Assembly: GCA_021792095.1 (NCBI GenBank)
Contig: JAJYVH010000001.1
Location: 573,324 to 637,323 of the forward strand
Direction of reading: 5' to 3'
DNA from: Microcaldota archaeon
GTDB lineage: Archaea > Micrarchaeota > Micrarchaeia > Micrarchaeales > CABMGC01
DNA: 64,000 bases
Part shown: one piece after another, positions 1-11,691 of the stretch
Numbering within the stretch: position 1 is the stretch's first letter
How the letters are laid out: every line of letters begins with the position of its first letter
Position numbers and translations under genes: made by a program
Notes under the pieces: generated by a model
The model's input: only the letters and a program-made list of their open reading frames with translations
Told to the model about the DNA's origin: nothing
Database searches by the model: none

Positions 1-481
1 TCGTCCTCCTGTTTATCTTCTCTATCTCGTAGAGCAGCTTCCTGAGCGAGTTCTCCTTCTCCGCCACCTCGACGAGCATGTTGAACAGCGTCAGGTAGCT
101 CCTCTTTGCGTCCTCTACAGACGTGGGCACCGATATGAGCTCGTATGCCTCGGACAGCTTTGCCCTGTTTCCCAGCTCCACGTTCGGTATCTTGACGCCC
201 ATGACGTTCCTCGCCTCCACGCTTGCCCCTATGTGGCTCTGCTCCGCAGCTATCCTCTCGAGTATTATGCGGCCCGCGTGCAGCTCAGCCAGCCTGGCGC
301 TCTCCATCGCGCTGCTGACCGCGTTCCTCATGCTCTCCCGCATGAGCTTTATCTGCCTCGCGAGGTCGAAGAAAGCGAGCACGAGGCTGGTGCGCTTCAT
401 CTTCAGCAGCGTGAGCCCCTTGCTCGCCACCTTTATCCTCGCCTTAGTGCGTATGAGCTCCATCCTTGTTGTCTTCACGCT
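1..481 (-). CDS. atpD: A/V-type ATP synthase subunit D (3' end runs off the window)
   Basis: Minus-strand translation MELIRTKARIKVASKGLTLLKMKRTSLVLAFFDLARQIKLM is typical of subunit D; directly follows atpB; possible GTG start at 481 or ATG at 463. Confidence 0.85.
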
Positions 482-485
482 GCCC

Positions 486-1868
<1,383 letters not shown>

Positions 1869-1876
1869 ACCATCGC

Positions 1877-3622
1877 CTACTTAGCCTGCGCAGCCTCCAT
1901 GCCGCCTATCGCGGCTATCTCCCTGTCTACTTCCTTGGAATATGCGTCTATCTCGCCCTCCTTCGCGTACTTCATCCTGGCTATCTTGTCCTTGACGCCG
2001 AGGCTGGAGAGCTGCTCCGCGGTCACGCCCTTCTTCAGCGCCTTGCCGCCTTCTTCAGCGAGTTCCATTATGGCGTTGAGCATGAGGTGCTGCTTGCGCA
2101 GCGTGGTGTACGTGTCCACCTCGTCGAAAGCGCTCTGCTGCAGGTAGTCCTCGCGTATCATCTTTGCGGTGTCGAGCGTGAGCTTGTCCGCCTCGGGCAG
2201 CGCGTCGTAGCCCACGAGCTGCACCACCTCGTTTATCTCAGCTTCCTTCTGCAGCGTCTTCATCGCTTCCTGATAGAGCGCGTGCCACTCCTTGCCCACG
2301 TTGTCTGCATACCACTTGGACAGGTCGTCCACGTACAGCGAGTAGCTGTTGAGCCAGTTTATCGACGGGAAGTGCCTGCTGTTCGCCAGGGAAGCGTCGA
2401 GCGCCCAGAATACCCTTGTGACACGCAGCGTGTTCTGCGACACGGGCTCGGAGGTGTCGCCTCCCGGGGGCGACACAGCGCCTATCGCGGTGACGCTGCC
2501 CACTGTTCCGCCAAGTGTGTGTACCTTACCTGCACGCTCATAGAACTCGGCTATTTTTCTGCCGAGGTATGCGGGATAGCCTTCCTCCCCGGGCATCTCC
2601 TCGAGCCTGCCCGATATCTCCCTCAGCGCCTCTGCCCATCTGGACGTGCTGTCTGCCATGAGCGCCACGCTGTAGCCCATGTCCCTGTAGTACTCTGCTA
2701 TTGTTATGCTAGTGTAAATGCTAGCCTCCCTGGCCGCTACTGGCATGTTGGATGTGTTTGCTATCAGTACTGTCCTATCCATAAGAGGTTTGCCTGTCTT
2801 TGGATCCTTGAGTTCAGGGAATGTAGTAAGGACCTCTGTCATCTCATTACCACGCTCCCCTGCGCCGCAATATACAATCACGTCTGCGTCAGACCATTTT
2901 GCAAGCTGATGTTGAATTATGGTTTTCCCGGATCCGAATGGCCCGGGCACAGCTGCAGTGCCTCCCTTTGCAACTGGGAAGAACGTGTCTATCACTCTCT
3001 GGCCGGTGATCAGCGGCGCATCAAGCATCATCTTGTCCACCACGGGTCTCGCAACCCTGACCGGCCACTTCTGCGACAGCCTTATTTCATCGTCGCCCAC
3101 TTTCGCTATGGTGTCCTCTATCGTGTAGCTGCCAGCCGCAAGGCCCGATATCTTGCCGGATACGGTGGGAGGCACCAGCACCCTGTGCTTTATCAGGCTC
3201 GTCTCTTCCACCTCCCCTATTATGTCCCCGCCCTTCACCTCGGCTCCGTTCTCGACCGTGGGCTTGAAGTTCCATTTCTTCTTCCTGTCGAGCGGGTCCG
3301 CGCTCACCCCTTTGGCGATGAAGTCTCCGCTCGTGGCCCTTATCTTGTCCAGCGGCCTCTGGATGCCGTCGTATATGGAGCCTATGAGCCCGGGCCCGAG
3401 CTCCACGGAGAGGGGCGCGCCTGTGTTCTCCACCTTCTCGCCGGGCCTCAGCCCGTTCGTGTCCTCGTACACCTGGACTATCGCCATGTCCTTGTCGAGC
3501 TTTATTATCTCGCCGATAAGCCCCTGGTCGCCAACCCTGACCACGTCGTACATCTTCGGGTCCTGCAGCCCCTGCACTGTAACCACGGGACCGGACACTC
3601 TATATATTACTCCTGCCATCAT
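1877..3622 (-). CDS. atpA: A/V-type ATP synthase catalytic subunit A
   Basis: 581 aa ORF with P-loop GPFGSGKT and [38 protein letters not shown] motifs. Confidence 0.97.
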   Translation of the reverse strand: MMAGVIYRVSGPVVTVQGLQDPKMYDVVRVGDQGLIGEIIKLDKDMAIVQVYEDTNGLRPGEKVENTGAPLSVELGPGLIGSIYDGIQRPLDKIRATSGDFIAKGVSADPLDRKKKWNFKPTVENGAEVKGGDIIGEVEETSLIKHRVLVPPTVSGKISGLAAGSYTIEDTIAKVGDDEIRLSQKWPVRVARPVVDKMMLDAPLITGQRVIDTFFPVAKGGTAAVPGPFGSGKTIIQHQLAKWSDADVIVYCGAGERGNEMTEVLTTFPELKDPKTGKPLMDRTVLIANTSNMPVAAREASIYTSITIAEYYRDMGYSVALMADSTSRWAEALREISGRLEEMPGEEGYPAYLGRKIAEFYERAGKVHTLGGTVGSVTAIGAVSPPGGDTSEPVSQNTLRVTRVFWALDASLANSRHFPSINWLNSYSLYVDDLSKWYADNVGKEWHALYQEAMKTLQKEAEINEVVQLVGYDALPEADKLTLDTAKMIREDYLQQSAFDEVDTYTTLRKQHLMLNAIMELAEEGGKALKKGVTAEQLSSLGVKDKIARMKYAKEGEIDAYSKEVDREIAAIGGMEAAQAK

Positions 3623-3942
3623 TTCACGCTTTGAATATTAACCCCGAGCACGCGCTTCGCCAGCGCCTCCACTGACTCCTCGCCCTCGCTCGCTCCGGGA
3701 GCGGGTATGAACACCACGAGCGGCCTCAGCGTCGTCTCCGCGGTCTTTAGGGCCGCCTTGCTCAGCGTCTTCCTTATGCTCTCTGACACTATCACAAGGC
3801 CGTACTCCTTGCCCGTGAGCAGCTCCGCGAAGCGCTCAGCAGCCGCCTCGCCCGTCTCCATGAACACGTCGCTTATGCCCACTAGCTTGAAGCCCAGCGC
3901 GATCTCTCTTTCGCCTATCACTGCGATCCTGTCGAATTCCAT
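3619..3942 (-). CDS. atpF: A/V-type ATP synthase subunit F
   Basis: [27 protein letters not shown]...; located between C and A subunits. Confidence 0.88.
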   Translation of the reverse strand: MEFDRIAVIGEREIALGFKLVGISDVFMETGEAAAERFAELLTGKEYGLVIVSESIRKTLSKAALKTAETTLRPLVVFIPAPGASEGEESVEALAKRVLGVNIQSVK

Positions 3943-3956
3943 GCCATACACGCAAA

Positions 3957-5012
3957 CTATTTGAGGTGCTTCAGCACCTTCACGTTCTCTACCCTTTCCC
4001 TGCTCACGTTGTAGTACCTGTTCATCCAGGCAAGCCTGAGCTCGTCCCGCTCTATCTCTGCCCTTATCATGTAGCCTACTATGTATGCGAGTGAGATCGC
4101 GGACTCGTCGAACAGCTTGAGGTACTTCCTGTACAGCTGCCCCCTGAGCGCCGCCTCGAAGTATGCGAGATAAGGATCCCTCTTGTAGAGCTCGAACGCC
4201 TCGTCTATGTTGAACGGCATCGCGCTTTTGGCGTCCTCTATCGGCTTGCCCGCTATCTCCGCGATCTTCGATTCGGGTATGTTGCCCCCCTTTATCAGGT
4301 AGTTGCCAACGTCCCTGTATCCGAAAGCAGACGCTTTCAGGGCGCTCATTATGTTCTTTACGTCCACCAGCTCCTTGACGTATCTCAGCATGAGCCCCTC
4401 GTCGCCGTTGTAGAACTTCAGGGACGACATTAGCCTGTCGTAGTAGGCGAGGTCCAGGGCCACCACCATCTCTGATATGTCGCCCGTCCTGAGCACGTCG
4501 TTCAGGTACTTTAGCAGCACTGTGCCGTAGCCGTAGCGCGTCAGCGCGTGCACCACGGCCTCCATGTCCTTCTGCTCTATTATCTCCCTGTACTCCTCCA
4601 TGGTGATCGGCCCGCTTATGACGCCAACAGGCACGTTCCTCTGCACCATGAGGAATATCTCTGTGCTTTCCAGGCCGTAGCCCAGCTTCTTCGAGGACAG
4701 TATCAGCTTTATGTTCTCTATGTCCCACTTGCTCGCGTAGGCCATGACGAAGTCGCGCGCGAGGGGAGGCACTGCCATGTACGCGTTCCTCATCATTCGC
4801 ATCGCGTGCGCGTTGAGCGCCACCTCCACGAGGTCGGGCACTTTGTAGAGCGCGGAGAACGCGTCTATCTCCCTCCTGTAGCCCGTGGAGCTAAGGGACT
4901 TGAGGAACTCCTCAGGCTCCTTCTGCTCCAGCTGCTCTATGAAATCGCTGCTGAGCAGCTCCGTGCCGAGCACGCTGAGCTGGCCGTACTTTCCCGCGTA
5001 AGTGGAGTCCAA
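3957..5012 (-). CDS. atpC: A/V-type ATP synthase subunit C
   Basis: 351 aa all-helical subunit C-like ORF in operon context. Confidence 0.9.
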   Translation of the reverse strand: MDSTYAGKYGQLSVLGTELLSSDFIEQLEQKEPEEFLKSLSSTGYRREIDAFSALYKVPDLVEVALNAHAMRMMRNAYMAVPPLARDFVMAYASKWDIENIKLILSSKKLGYGLESTEIFLMVQRNVPVGVISGPITMEEYREIIEQKDMEAVVHALTRYGYGTVLLKYLNDVLRTGDISEMVVALDLAYYDRLMSSLKFYNGDEGLMLRYVKELVDVKNIMSALKASAFGYRDVGNYLIKGGNIPESKIAEIAGKPIEDAKSAMPFNIDEAFELYKRDPYLAYFEAALRGQLYRKYLKLFDESAISLAYIVGYMIRAEIERDELRLAWMNRYYNVSRERVENVKVLKHLK

Positions 5013-5597
5013 TCAATCGCCCTTTTCGCGCACCCGCTCCAGCAGCTCCTGCGCCAGCCTGTCGTGCAGCTTGTTGAGAAGCGCGTCCAGCGTATAGTCT
5101 ATCTCCCTCTTGCCGTCTGCCGAGACGGCGATCAGGCCGCCTGAGAGCTGAGAATCCGCGACTTCCACGTTGAAGCCCGCTTCTTGCGGCAGGATCTGCG
5201 CATCCTCCTTCCGCACGAGCACCCTGCAGCCCCTGCCGAGCTCCTTGGCGGCCTTGGCCGCGAGCGCGTCGAGCAGCTTCCTGTACTTCACCCCTTTCGT
5301 GTACTCGTGGATCTTGCCAGGAATCTTGCCGATCGCGGATTCCACCCTGGCGTTTGCGGCCACATCGTAGGCCATCTTGGCCGCTATGTTGGCCTTGGAC
5401 GTCTCCCGCACCATTATCTGCTCTGCGTCGTTCTTCGATTTCGCGGCCATGCTCTGCTCCTTCTCCGCCGCCTTCGCCTCAGCCTCGCTGCGTATGCGTC
5501 CGGCCTCGTCGTCCGCCTTCTGCATTATGCCTTCTATCTCGGCGCCCGTCTTCGAGTCTATGTCCTCAAGTATCTCTTTCAGTCCCATGCAAGGCAC
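5013..5597 (-). CDS. atpE: A/V-type ATP synthase subunit E
   Basis: Ala/Lys/Glu-rich coiled-coil N-terminus and subunit E-like C-terminus; operon context. Confidence 0.88.
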   Translation of the reverse strand: MPCMGLKEILEDIDSKTGAEIEGIMQKADDEAGRIRSEAEAKAAEKEQSMAAKSKNDAEQIMVRETSKANIAAKMAYDVAANARVESAIGKIPGKIHEYTKGVKYRKLLDALAAKAAKELGRGCRVLVRKEDAQILPQEAGFNVEVADSQLSGGLIAVSADGKREIDYTLDALLNKLHDRLAQELLERVREKGD

Positions 5598-5606
5598 TCG
5601 GGTACG

Positions 5607-5828
5607 TCAGAGTATCTGCAGCAGGAGTATGAGGCCGAGCACGAAACCTATTATCCATAGTGTTTCGGGTATGACGAAGAAGAAGAGCACCTGCCCGAAC
5701 TTCTCCGGCCTTTCCGCTATTATGCCCATTCCAGCTGCGCCTATTCCCTGCTGCGCCATTCCAGTGCCAATCAGTCCTCCGGCTATCGCTATGGATGCAG
5801 CAATAGCAAACTCAGGGTCTACTGCCAT
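5607..5828 (-). CDS. atpK: A/V-type ATP synthase subunit K (c-ring proteolipid)
   Basis: 73 aa, two TM helices, Gly-rich TM1 and conserved Glu in TM2 (FFFVIPETLWIIGFVLG). Confidence 0.93.
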   Translation of the reverse strand: MAVDPEFAIAASIAIAGGLIGTGMAQQGIGAAGMGIIAERPEKFGQVLFFFVIPETLWIIGFVLGLILLLQIL

Positions 5829-5938
5829 TTGTTCACCAAATTCAACACGAACGCACCTCGCGGGTGCACTTCAAAAGAGCGGTTACGTTATTCCGGCTCA
5901 TACCTCTACAACCTACAATTTAAAAATAACTTCTTTAT

Positions 5939-6592
5939 CTAGCGTTGCCGCCTTTGCCCGGCGTCGCTGCTCGGGCACATGTCCTTGAGCGCGCACCTCG
6001 CGCACTCCTTATTCCTTGCTTTGCACGTGTCCCTGCCGAGCTCTATGAGCGTGTTGGACACGCGGCCCCATTCGCCCTTCGGGTAAAGGCGCATAAGATC
6101 CCTCTCTATCCCGTAGGGATCCCTGTGCCCGGAGAGGCGGAGCCTCCTGGCTACGGTGGCCACGTGCGTATCCACGGCTATGCCCTCGTTTATGCCGTAG
6201 CCCTCGTTGAGTATCACGTTGGCCACCTTCCTGCCCACGCCGTAGAGCCGGAGCAGCTGCTCCATGCTCCTTGGCACCTCGCCGCCAAAGCTCTCCATTA
6301 TCTGCTCCGAGGCGCGCTTCAGGTATCTGGCTTTGGTCTTGTAGTAGTTGAGCCCCCTTAGGTAGCGCGCGAGCGTCCTCGTGTCCGCGTTCGCGTAGTC
6401 CCTGAAGTCCCCGAAATGCTTGAAGAGGGCGGCTGTCGCCGCATTTACCTGCCTGTCGGTGCACTGCGGGGAGAGCAGCACGGCCACAAACAGCTCCACC
6501 ATGCCCCTGTGGCTGAGCTGCGTGTGCAGCCTGGCTCCGTATCTTGCTGACAGCCGCCTCAGCACCGACCGCGCATAGGCACTGGAATGCAT
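5939..6592 (-). CDS. nth: Endonuclease III (HhH-GPD, 4Fe-4S)
   Basis: LLSPQCTDRQVN, GVGRKVANVIL, VDTHVATVARRL and C-x6-C-x2-C-x5-C FeS loop; likely start MHSSAYARS. Confidence 0.93.
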   Translation of the reverse strand: MHSSAYARSVLRRLSARYGARLHTQLSHRGMVELFVAVLLSPQCTDRQVNAATAALFKHFGDFRDYANADTRTLARYLRGLNYYKTKARYLKRASEQIMESFGGEVPRSMEQLLRLYGVGRKVANVILNEGYGINEGIAVDTHVATVARRLRLSGHRDPYGIERDLMRLYPKGEWGRVSNTLIELGRDTCKARNKECARCALKDMCPSSDAGQRRQR

Positions 6593-6629
6593 AAAAAGAA
6601 TGCTGGTCTCAAGTATTAAATGTGTTGGC

Positions 6630-7460
6630 ATGCTGAGGAAGCCGGTTGTGGCTGGCCAGTTCTACCCGGAGCAGGAGGGCGCGCTGGCGCGCATGGTCGG
6701 CGAGCAGCTTGCTGCAGCCAAAAAGGAAGGCCCGACCGGGCCTGAAGGCGGCATGGCCTTTGTCGCCCCTCACGCAGGTTACGTTTACTCCGGCGCCATA
6801 GCTGCGCACACGTACGTGGCACTGCTCGAATCGCATTCCAGGAAGAAGTTCGATTCCCTGGTTGTCATAGGGCCTAACCACACGGGCTACGGCTCGGCCA
6901 TAGCGGTCTCGATGGACGACTGGCAGACGCCATTGGGCGTGGTGAAGAACGACATCGAGCTGTCCAAGCTCATAGCCGGCGCGCCCGGCATGAGCGCCGA
7001 CGAGGTAGCGCACGGGTTCGAGCACTCGGTCGAGGTGCAGCTGCCGTTCATACAGAAGGTGCTGCCCGGCGTGGGCTGCTCCTTCATATGCATGGGCGAT
7101 CAATCGTACAGGGCGAGCGTGGAGCTCGCAGACGCGATAACCGGCGCTGCCAAGAGGCTCGGCAGAAGGGTGGCTGCGATAGCGAGCTCAGACTTCAACC
7201 ACTACGAGTCTGCGGAGACAGCAAGGAAGAAGGACATGCCCGCGATAGAGGCTGTCCTGAGGCTCGACGCGGAGAATTTCCACGAGCTGATACGCAGGAG
7301 CAAGGACAGCGCCTGCGGCTACGGGCCCGTAACTGTGGCCGCGCTCTTTGCGAGGCGGGGCGGCGCGAAGGAGGGCAGACTGCTGAAGTATGGAAATTCC
7401 GGAGATGCGACGGACGACTACAAGTCTGTGGTCGCCTATGCTAGCATAGTGTTCTTGTGA
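6630..7460 (+). CDS. MEMO1 family protein (AmmeMemoRadiSam system protein B)
   Basis: MLRKPVVAGQFYPEQEGAL...APHAGYVYSGAIAAHTY...SSDFNHYE. Confidence 0.93.
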   Translation: MLRKPVVAGQFYPEQEGALARMVGEQLAAAKKEGPTGPEGGMAFVAPHAGYVYSGAIAAHTYVALLESHSRKKFDSLVVIGPNHTGYGSAIAVSMDDWQTPLGVVKNDIELSKLIAGAPGMSADEVAHGFEHSVEVQLPFIQKVLPGVGCSFICMGDQSYRASVELADAITGAAKRLGRRVAAIASSDFNHYESAETARKKDMPAIEAVLRLDAENFHELIRRSKDSACGYGPVTVAALFARRGGAKEGRLLKYGNSGDATDDYKSVVAYASIVFL

Positions 7461-7744
7461 CCCGCACCAGGGCCGCAGACCTGGGTTGCAGTGGCAGAGC
7501 GCCTGCAAAGCGGCAGATTATCCGCCCCGGTCGGGGAAAGGTTTAAACAGGTTGTGCAGGCCCAGCGTACCATATACAAAAGTTTATATAGCGGGGAAGA
7601 GAGTGCTGTGTAAGGCCCTTGCGCCATTTGTGGAGGCTGTGCAAGGTACTGGGGAATGCAATGAGCAACTACTTTTTGCCTAGGCAGATAGTGGCGCCCA
7701 TTTCCTGCTGATTCAAAAATTCATACTTAAAACAAAGCGAGAAG

Positions 7745-10700
7745 ATGAATAACAGGTTCTTTCTACCAATAGTCGCGGTCTTCCTTGTTTTCGGCATGGG
7801 CATGCAGTTGGCATCTGCTACACCAACGCCCGTACAGCTAGCATCAACAACTACAACCACATCGTGTCCGCCTTTCCCTATCGGTTCTTCTACAACTTGT
7901 ACCGCAACAGTAACAGGAGCTTCTCCGACAGGAACAGTGACATTTTCAACTTCTGATTCTACAGGATCATTTACAGGAGGCAACACGTGTACCTTAAGTT
8001 CAGGTTCGTGCACCGTAGAGTACACAGATACGGCAGTTGGGACACCAACAATAACTGCAACTTATAGCGGTGATGCCAACAATATAGGAAGCTTATACTA
8101 TACGGCAACAACCGCGTCTTCGAAGTTCTACAGGTCGCCCGTACCTATTGTTGATACACCAGTCACAGAAACAAATACAGCGGGCAGTGTGACACTGAAC
8201 ATAGTAGCCACCTCAAGCACCTACTATGACGCTGGTTTCTATTACGGAGTTGGCACTCTTAGTCAACTTGACAGCAACCCCATTAACATCACCGGCACTA
8301 CTGGTAACTTCGATGTAAACCTCTATGTTAATCCAGGAAATTGGATTTGGAAGGACAACACGTATGTCGGCCTTGGTTCTACTGGTGCCTATGCGGCCTA
8401 TAACGCCGGTTATCCTGTGGGTACACCGACACTTACAGTAAATGGGTTAACGACATTCTCTATTTATCAGGCGGCGACAGGTTCATGCCTTGCAGGTGAT
8501 GACAATCCCAGCCTGACGCTCTCGCTATCAACTATACTATCGAACTGCCCAGGAGCAACATTTGCTCTATGGGTAGGCACCACAAGCACCTCTAGTGGAA
8601 CAACCACCGCAACTATAGATGACGTTTCTTCAGGGACAGTAGGAACTACGACAGTAAACGTCAAGCCTCAGTTAGTCATGTACGTAAATGCTAACGTCAT
8701 CAACGATGAGGATAGCGGCAACTCGGGCTACTACTGGGCGATGGACACCTTCAATAGAGTGATAAAGGTTTGGCAGACAGGCGCGTCCAACTATACGATC
8801 AACTTCACAGACTCCGGAAGCTCCTTCATACCTGCTGGCGCGCACAGCCCCCAGAATGGGATCCTAGAACCTGTCAACGGAATAGCGACCATGAATGGCC
8901 AGCAGAGTTGGATAGTCATCGGCACGTTTAACGCGTTGGCAGTAGCTCCTAATGCGCCCAACAATGGATTTATTACTCCTAGCTCATTGACAGGCAACAC
9001 TCCTCTAGGAACCTATAATGCGTTCGGAACGATAGCAGACCTCCTGAGCAGCACTCAGAATGGGGGTGTAGGCTCTGTTTCTAACACGCTTAACTTTGTA
9101 AACAGCTATTTCTCGAATGCACCTTTCCTGAATGTGCTCAACGAATATCAGCCAGGGTTCACCTACACATACACCTACAACTCTCCTCTCGGTGTGCAGA
9201 CTTGGATAGACACTTCAAACACTGCAGTAACTAATTTTGGGGATATAATAACAGGGCCTTTGATAAACGTCATGATGAATGTAAAGAATGACGAGGATGC
9301 CAGTCCGACTTGGGGTGGTTACTGGGCGCTTGACAACTACACAAAGAATATAAAAGTGTGGCAGATAGGAGCAAATACTTTCTATACAAATGTTACGTAC
9401 TCCGGCACGTGGAATACATTTGCCAATGCACTTAGTCCAGTCTACGAAATAAAAGAACCTGTGAATGGAGGTGGTGCGTACACTGCAAGCTATAATGGTG
9501 TATTCACAGGTAATTTGCTGCCGACGTTTGGAGCAAATGCAATAGGCAACATAGGTACCTATGTTTTCGGTGGCACTGAGAATGACATACTTTCTTCAAA
9601 TCAAATTGGAGATACGTCTTATACAAACTGGATGTCATTTTATTTCAGTAGTTCAAACTTTGATTCCGTCTATACGAACCCATCAGTGTTCTCAGCCAAT
9701 TTCATATATACTTACAATACACCTATTGGAACTGAGGTCTCTTCGAATAATTGGTTTGGCCAGCATACAGGCGACATAATAACAGGGCCTGCAGTTAATG
9801 TTATAATACCTGTAAATAATCTTCCCGACCAGGGTCAAAATGGTGCATGGGCTCTCGATACGGTGAATACCACATTGCAGGTGTTTCAGACAGGAACAAA
9901 CAGTTTTGTTGCGACGTTCTCGTACAACGGTATCGCACATACATTTGCAGGCCTCAGAAGCCCTGGTTCGTATAACGCAATAGAGCCCCTGAATGGGATT
10001 ATTCCATTCACAGGGAATGCGATATTTTCGTTCAACGGTGTGCTTCTGTCGACGCCAACCGCCAACACAATGGGAACATTACCCCTATTTGACGATGGCG
10101 CTTCCCTTTCCGGCAATGCAATAGTAAATTCCACATCAACACTCTCTGTAGGTGATCAATACCTTAAGCCGCTAGAGAACTATTTTGATGCTAGCAGCAT
10201 GTCATTTGATGGCAATACTCTCCTCTCTTCTTGGTATCTAGGACTTGGATCCTGGAGCTTTAGCTACGCCAACGGCACCTACCCTGCTGGGGCGAACTCT
10301 TGGACCGAGGGTGCATCATCTGGAACAACGCTGCGTGCCTATAACGGAGAGATAATGACAGGGCCTATTGTAAACATCACTGCCGACATAATCAACAACC
10401 CCGACAGCGGAAACTACGGCTATTGGGCGCTTGACAACTTTGTAAGGAAAATAACAGTGTATCAAACAAGCGCAAACAGTTTCGTCATGAACTTTGCGGA
10501 CAACGGCCTCGCCTATACGTTTGCCGGAGTTAATAGCCTAGGTGCAGGGATACCCGAACCCTACAACGGCGTAGTGCAATTTACTGGGTATGCAAGCACG
10601 CCGTTTAACGGAGTATTCAGTCCCGGCAGCAATGCTGTGGCAACGAATGGAATGCTGATTGGTACGTTCAACAACAACGGCGCGCCTGTGGGCAACACCA

Positions 10701-11635
10701 TAGACATAACAAACAGCATCTCAACATTCGAACACTATATCGATATGTATTTCACAGGGGCGACAAATTATGAGCCTAGCACGTGGTCGTGGACCTACAC
10801 GAATGCGACCTATCCTGCAAATGAGAATAAGTGGGTAGACGCATACACGGGCATATCAGGAGAAATAATAACGCCAATTCATGTGACTGGCACTCATGCC
10901 ACTACTAAAGTAAGCCTGCCGTCCAACACGCTGGTAAACCTCAACTATACGTCCGCGGGCGCTGTCCTGTCCATAAAATCTTCCGGCAGCAATACCATAA
11001 CTGCCAACATACTGATTGCGAACCTGACCTCGACCGCCTCTAGCAGTCCCTCATCGACAGGCACGACATTCACAAAGCTGGTGGTTCTGAACATTAGCAG
11101 CGACGTAGTCTCCAACAGCATAACTTACGGCCTTACTGTCGGCTATCCTTGCGGCTCATCCAACGCTGCGCCCTACAAGCAGAATGCGACCACGGGTTCC
11201 TGGGTCGCCATAACGCCATTCACTAGGAACACAACCGGCGCTCCCGCCCTGTGCACCATGAGCTTCAACATACCTCCGGACCCCGTGATAGGCTTGTTTA
11301 GCAGCGCGCCAACGCCAATAATCAACTCTGGCGGAGGCGTGCCTACTCCTGTCGGCCCTGCGCCTGCGACCACTACTGCGACCACTGTGACTCCAACAAT
11401 AGCGCCGACGACTGTGCCAGCGCCCACCACGGTAGCGCCGCCTGTCACGGTCACGCGCCCCACAACCGTCGCGGCCCCTACGACCAGCGTAGCTCCGGCC
11501 GCATCAGCCACACCTAGCGCGTTCTCCTCCGAGCTGTTCGGAATAATCGCCGGAATTGTGGTCATCGCCGTTGTGGCAGCATGGCTTTACCTGAGGAGAA
11601 AGGGAAGAAGTGCCCGGAAGCAGGAGAGGAAATAG
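7745..11635 (+). CDS. Giant secreted/surface protein: signal peptide, Ig-like domain, four long internal repeats, Thr/Pro-rich stalk, C-terminal TM anchor
   Basis: 1296 aa; hydrophobic N-terminus; Ig-like segment (GTVTFSTSDSTGSF...TYSGDANN); T/P-rich segment; C-terminal TM followed by RRKGRSARKQERK. Confidence 0.88.
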   Translation: MNNRFFLPIVAVFLVFGMGMQLASATPTPVQLASTTTTTSCPPFPIGSSTTCTATVTGASPTGTVTFSTSDSTGSFTGGNTCTLSSGSCTVEYTDTAVGTPTITATYSGDANNIGSLYYTATTASSKFYRSPVPIVDTPVTETNTAGSVTLNIVATSSTYYDAGFYYGVGTLSQLDSNPINITGTTGNFDVNLYVNPGNWIWKDNTYVGLGSTGAYAAYNAGYPVGTPTLTVNGLTTFSIYQAATGSCLAGDDNPSLTLSLSTILSNCPGATFALWVGTTSTSSGTTTATIDDVSSGTVGTTTVNVKPQLVMYVNANVINDEDSGNSGYYWAMDTFNRVIKVWQTGASNYTINFTDSGSSFIPAGAHSPQNGILEPVNGIATMNGQQSWIVIGTFNALAVAPNAPNNGFITPSSLTGNTPLGTYNAFGTIADLLSSTQNGGVGSVSNTLNFVNSYFSNAPFLNVLNEYQPGFTYTYTYNSPLGVQTWIDTSNTAVTNFGDIITGPLINVMMNVKNDEDASPTWGGYWALDNYTKNIKVWQIGANTFYTNVTYSGTWNTFANALSPVYEIKEPVNGGGAYTASYNGVFTGNLLPTFGANAIGNIGTYVFGGTENDILSSNQIGDTSYTNWMSFYFSSSNFDSVYTNPSVFSANFIYTYNTPIGTEVSSNNWFGQHTGDIITGPAVNVIIPVNNLPDQGQNGAWALDTVNTTLQVFQTGTNSFVATFSYNGIAHTFAGLRSPGSYNAIEPLNGIIPFTGNAIFSFNGVLLSTPTANTMGTLPLFDDGASLSGNAIVNSTSTLSVGDQYLKPLENYFDASSMSFDGNTLLSSWYLGLGSWSFSYANGTYPAGANSWTEGASSGTTLRAYNGEIMTGPIVNITADIINNPDSGNYGYWALDNFVRKITVYQTSANSFVMNFADNGLAYTFAGVNSLGAGIPEPYNGVVQFTGYASTPFNGVFSPGSNAVATNGMLIGTFNNNGAPVGNTIDITNSISTFEHYIDMYFTGATNYEPSTWSWTYTNATYPANENKWVDAYTGISGEIITPIHVTGTHATTKVSLPSNTLVNLNYTSAGAVLSIKSSGSNTITANILIANLTSTASSSPSSTGTTFTKLVVLNISSDVVSNSITYGLTVGYPCGSSNAAPYKQNATTGSWVAITPFTRNTTGAPALCTMSFNIPPDPVIGLFSSAPTPIINSGGGVPTPVGPAPATTTATTVTPTIAPTTVPAPTTVAPPVTVTRPTTVAAPTTSVAPAASATPSAFSSELFGIIAGIVVIAVVAAWLYLRRKGRSARKQERK
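8668..10865 (+). repeat. Four ~175-190 aa protein repeats (about 520-575 bp each) within the surface protein
   Basis: Recurrent D/N-rich start (VNANVINDEDSG / MNVKNDEDA / IPVNNLPDQ / TADIINNPDSG), YWALDNxxxxIxVxQTG, EPxNG and terminal G(D/E)I(I/M)TGPxxNV. Confidence 0.85.
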
Positions 11636-11691
11636 GGGCCGGGCGGCCAGGGAGGGTGATTGGCGCGGGCGGCATAGGTCCATAGCGCAGG

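Noticed and set aside
3619-4700. 369-aa ORF 3619-4728 taken as a single protein
   Set aside because: Only the last 107 residues (subunit F) are plausible; the rest is a frame-shadow of atpC.
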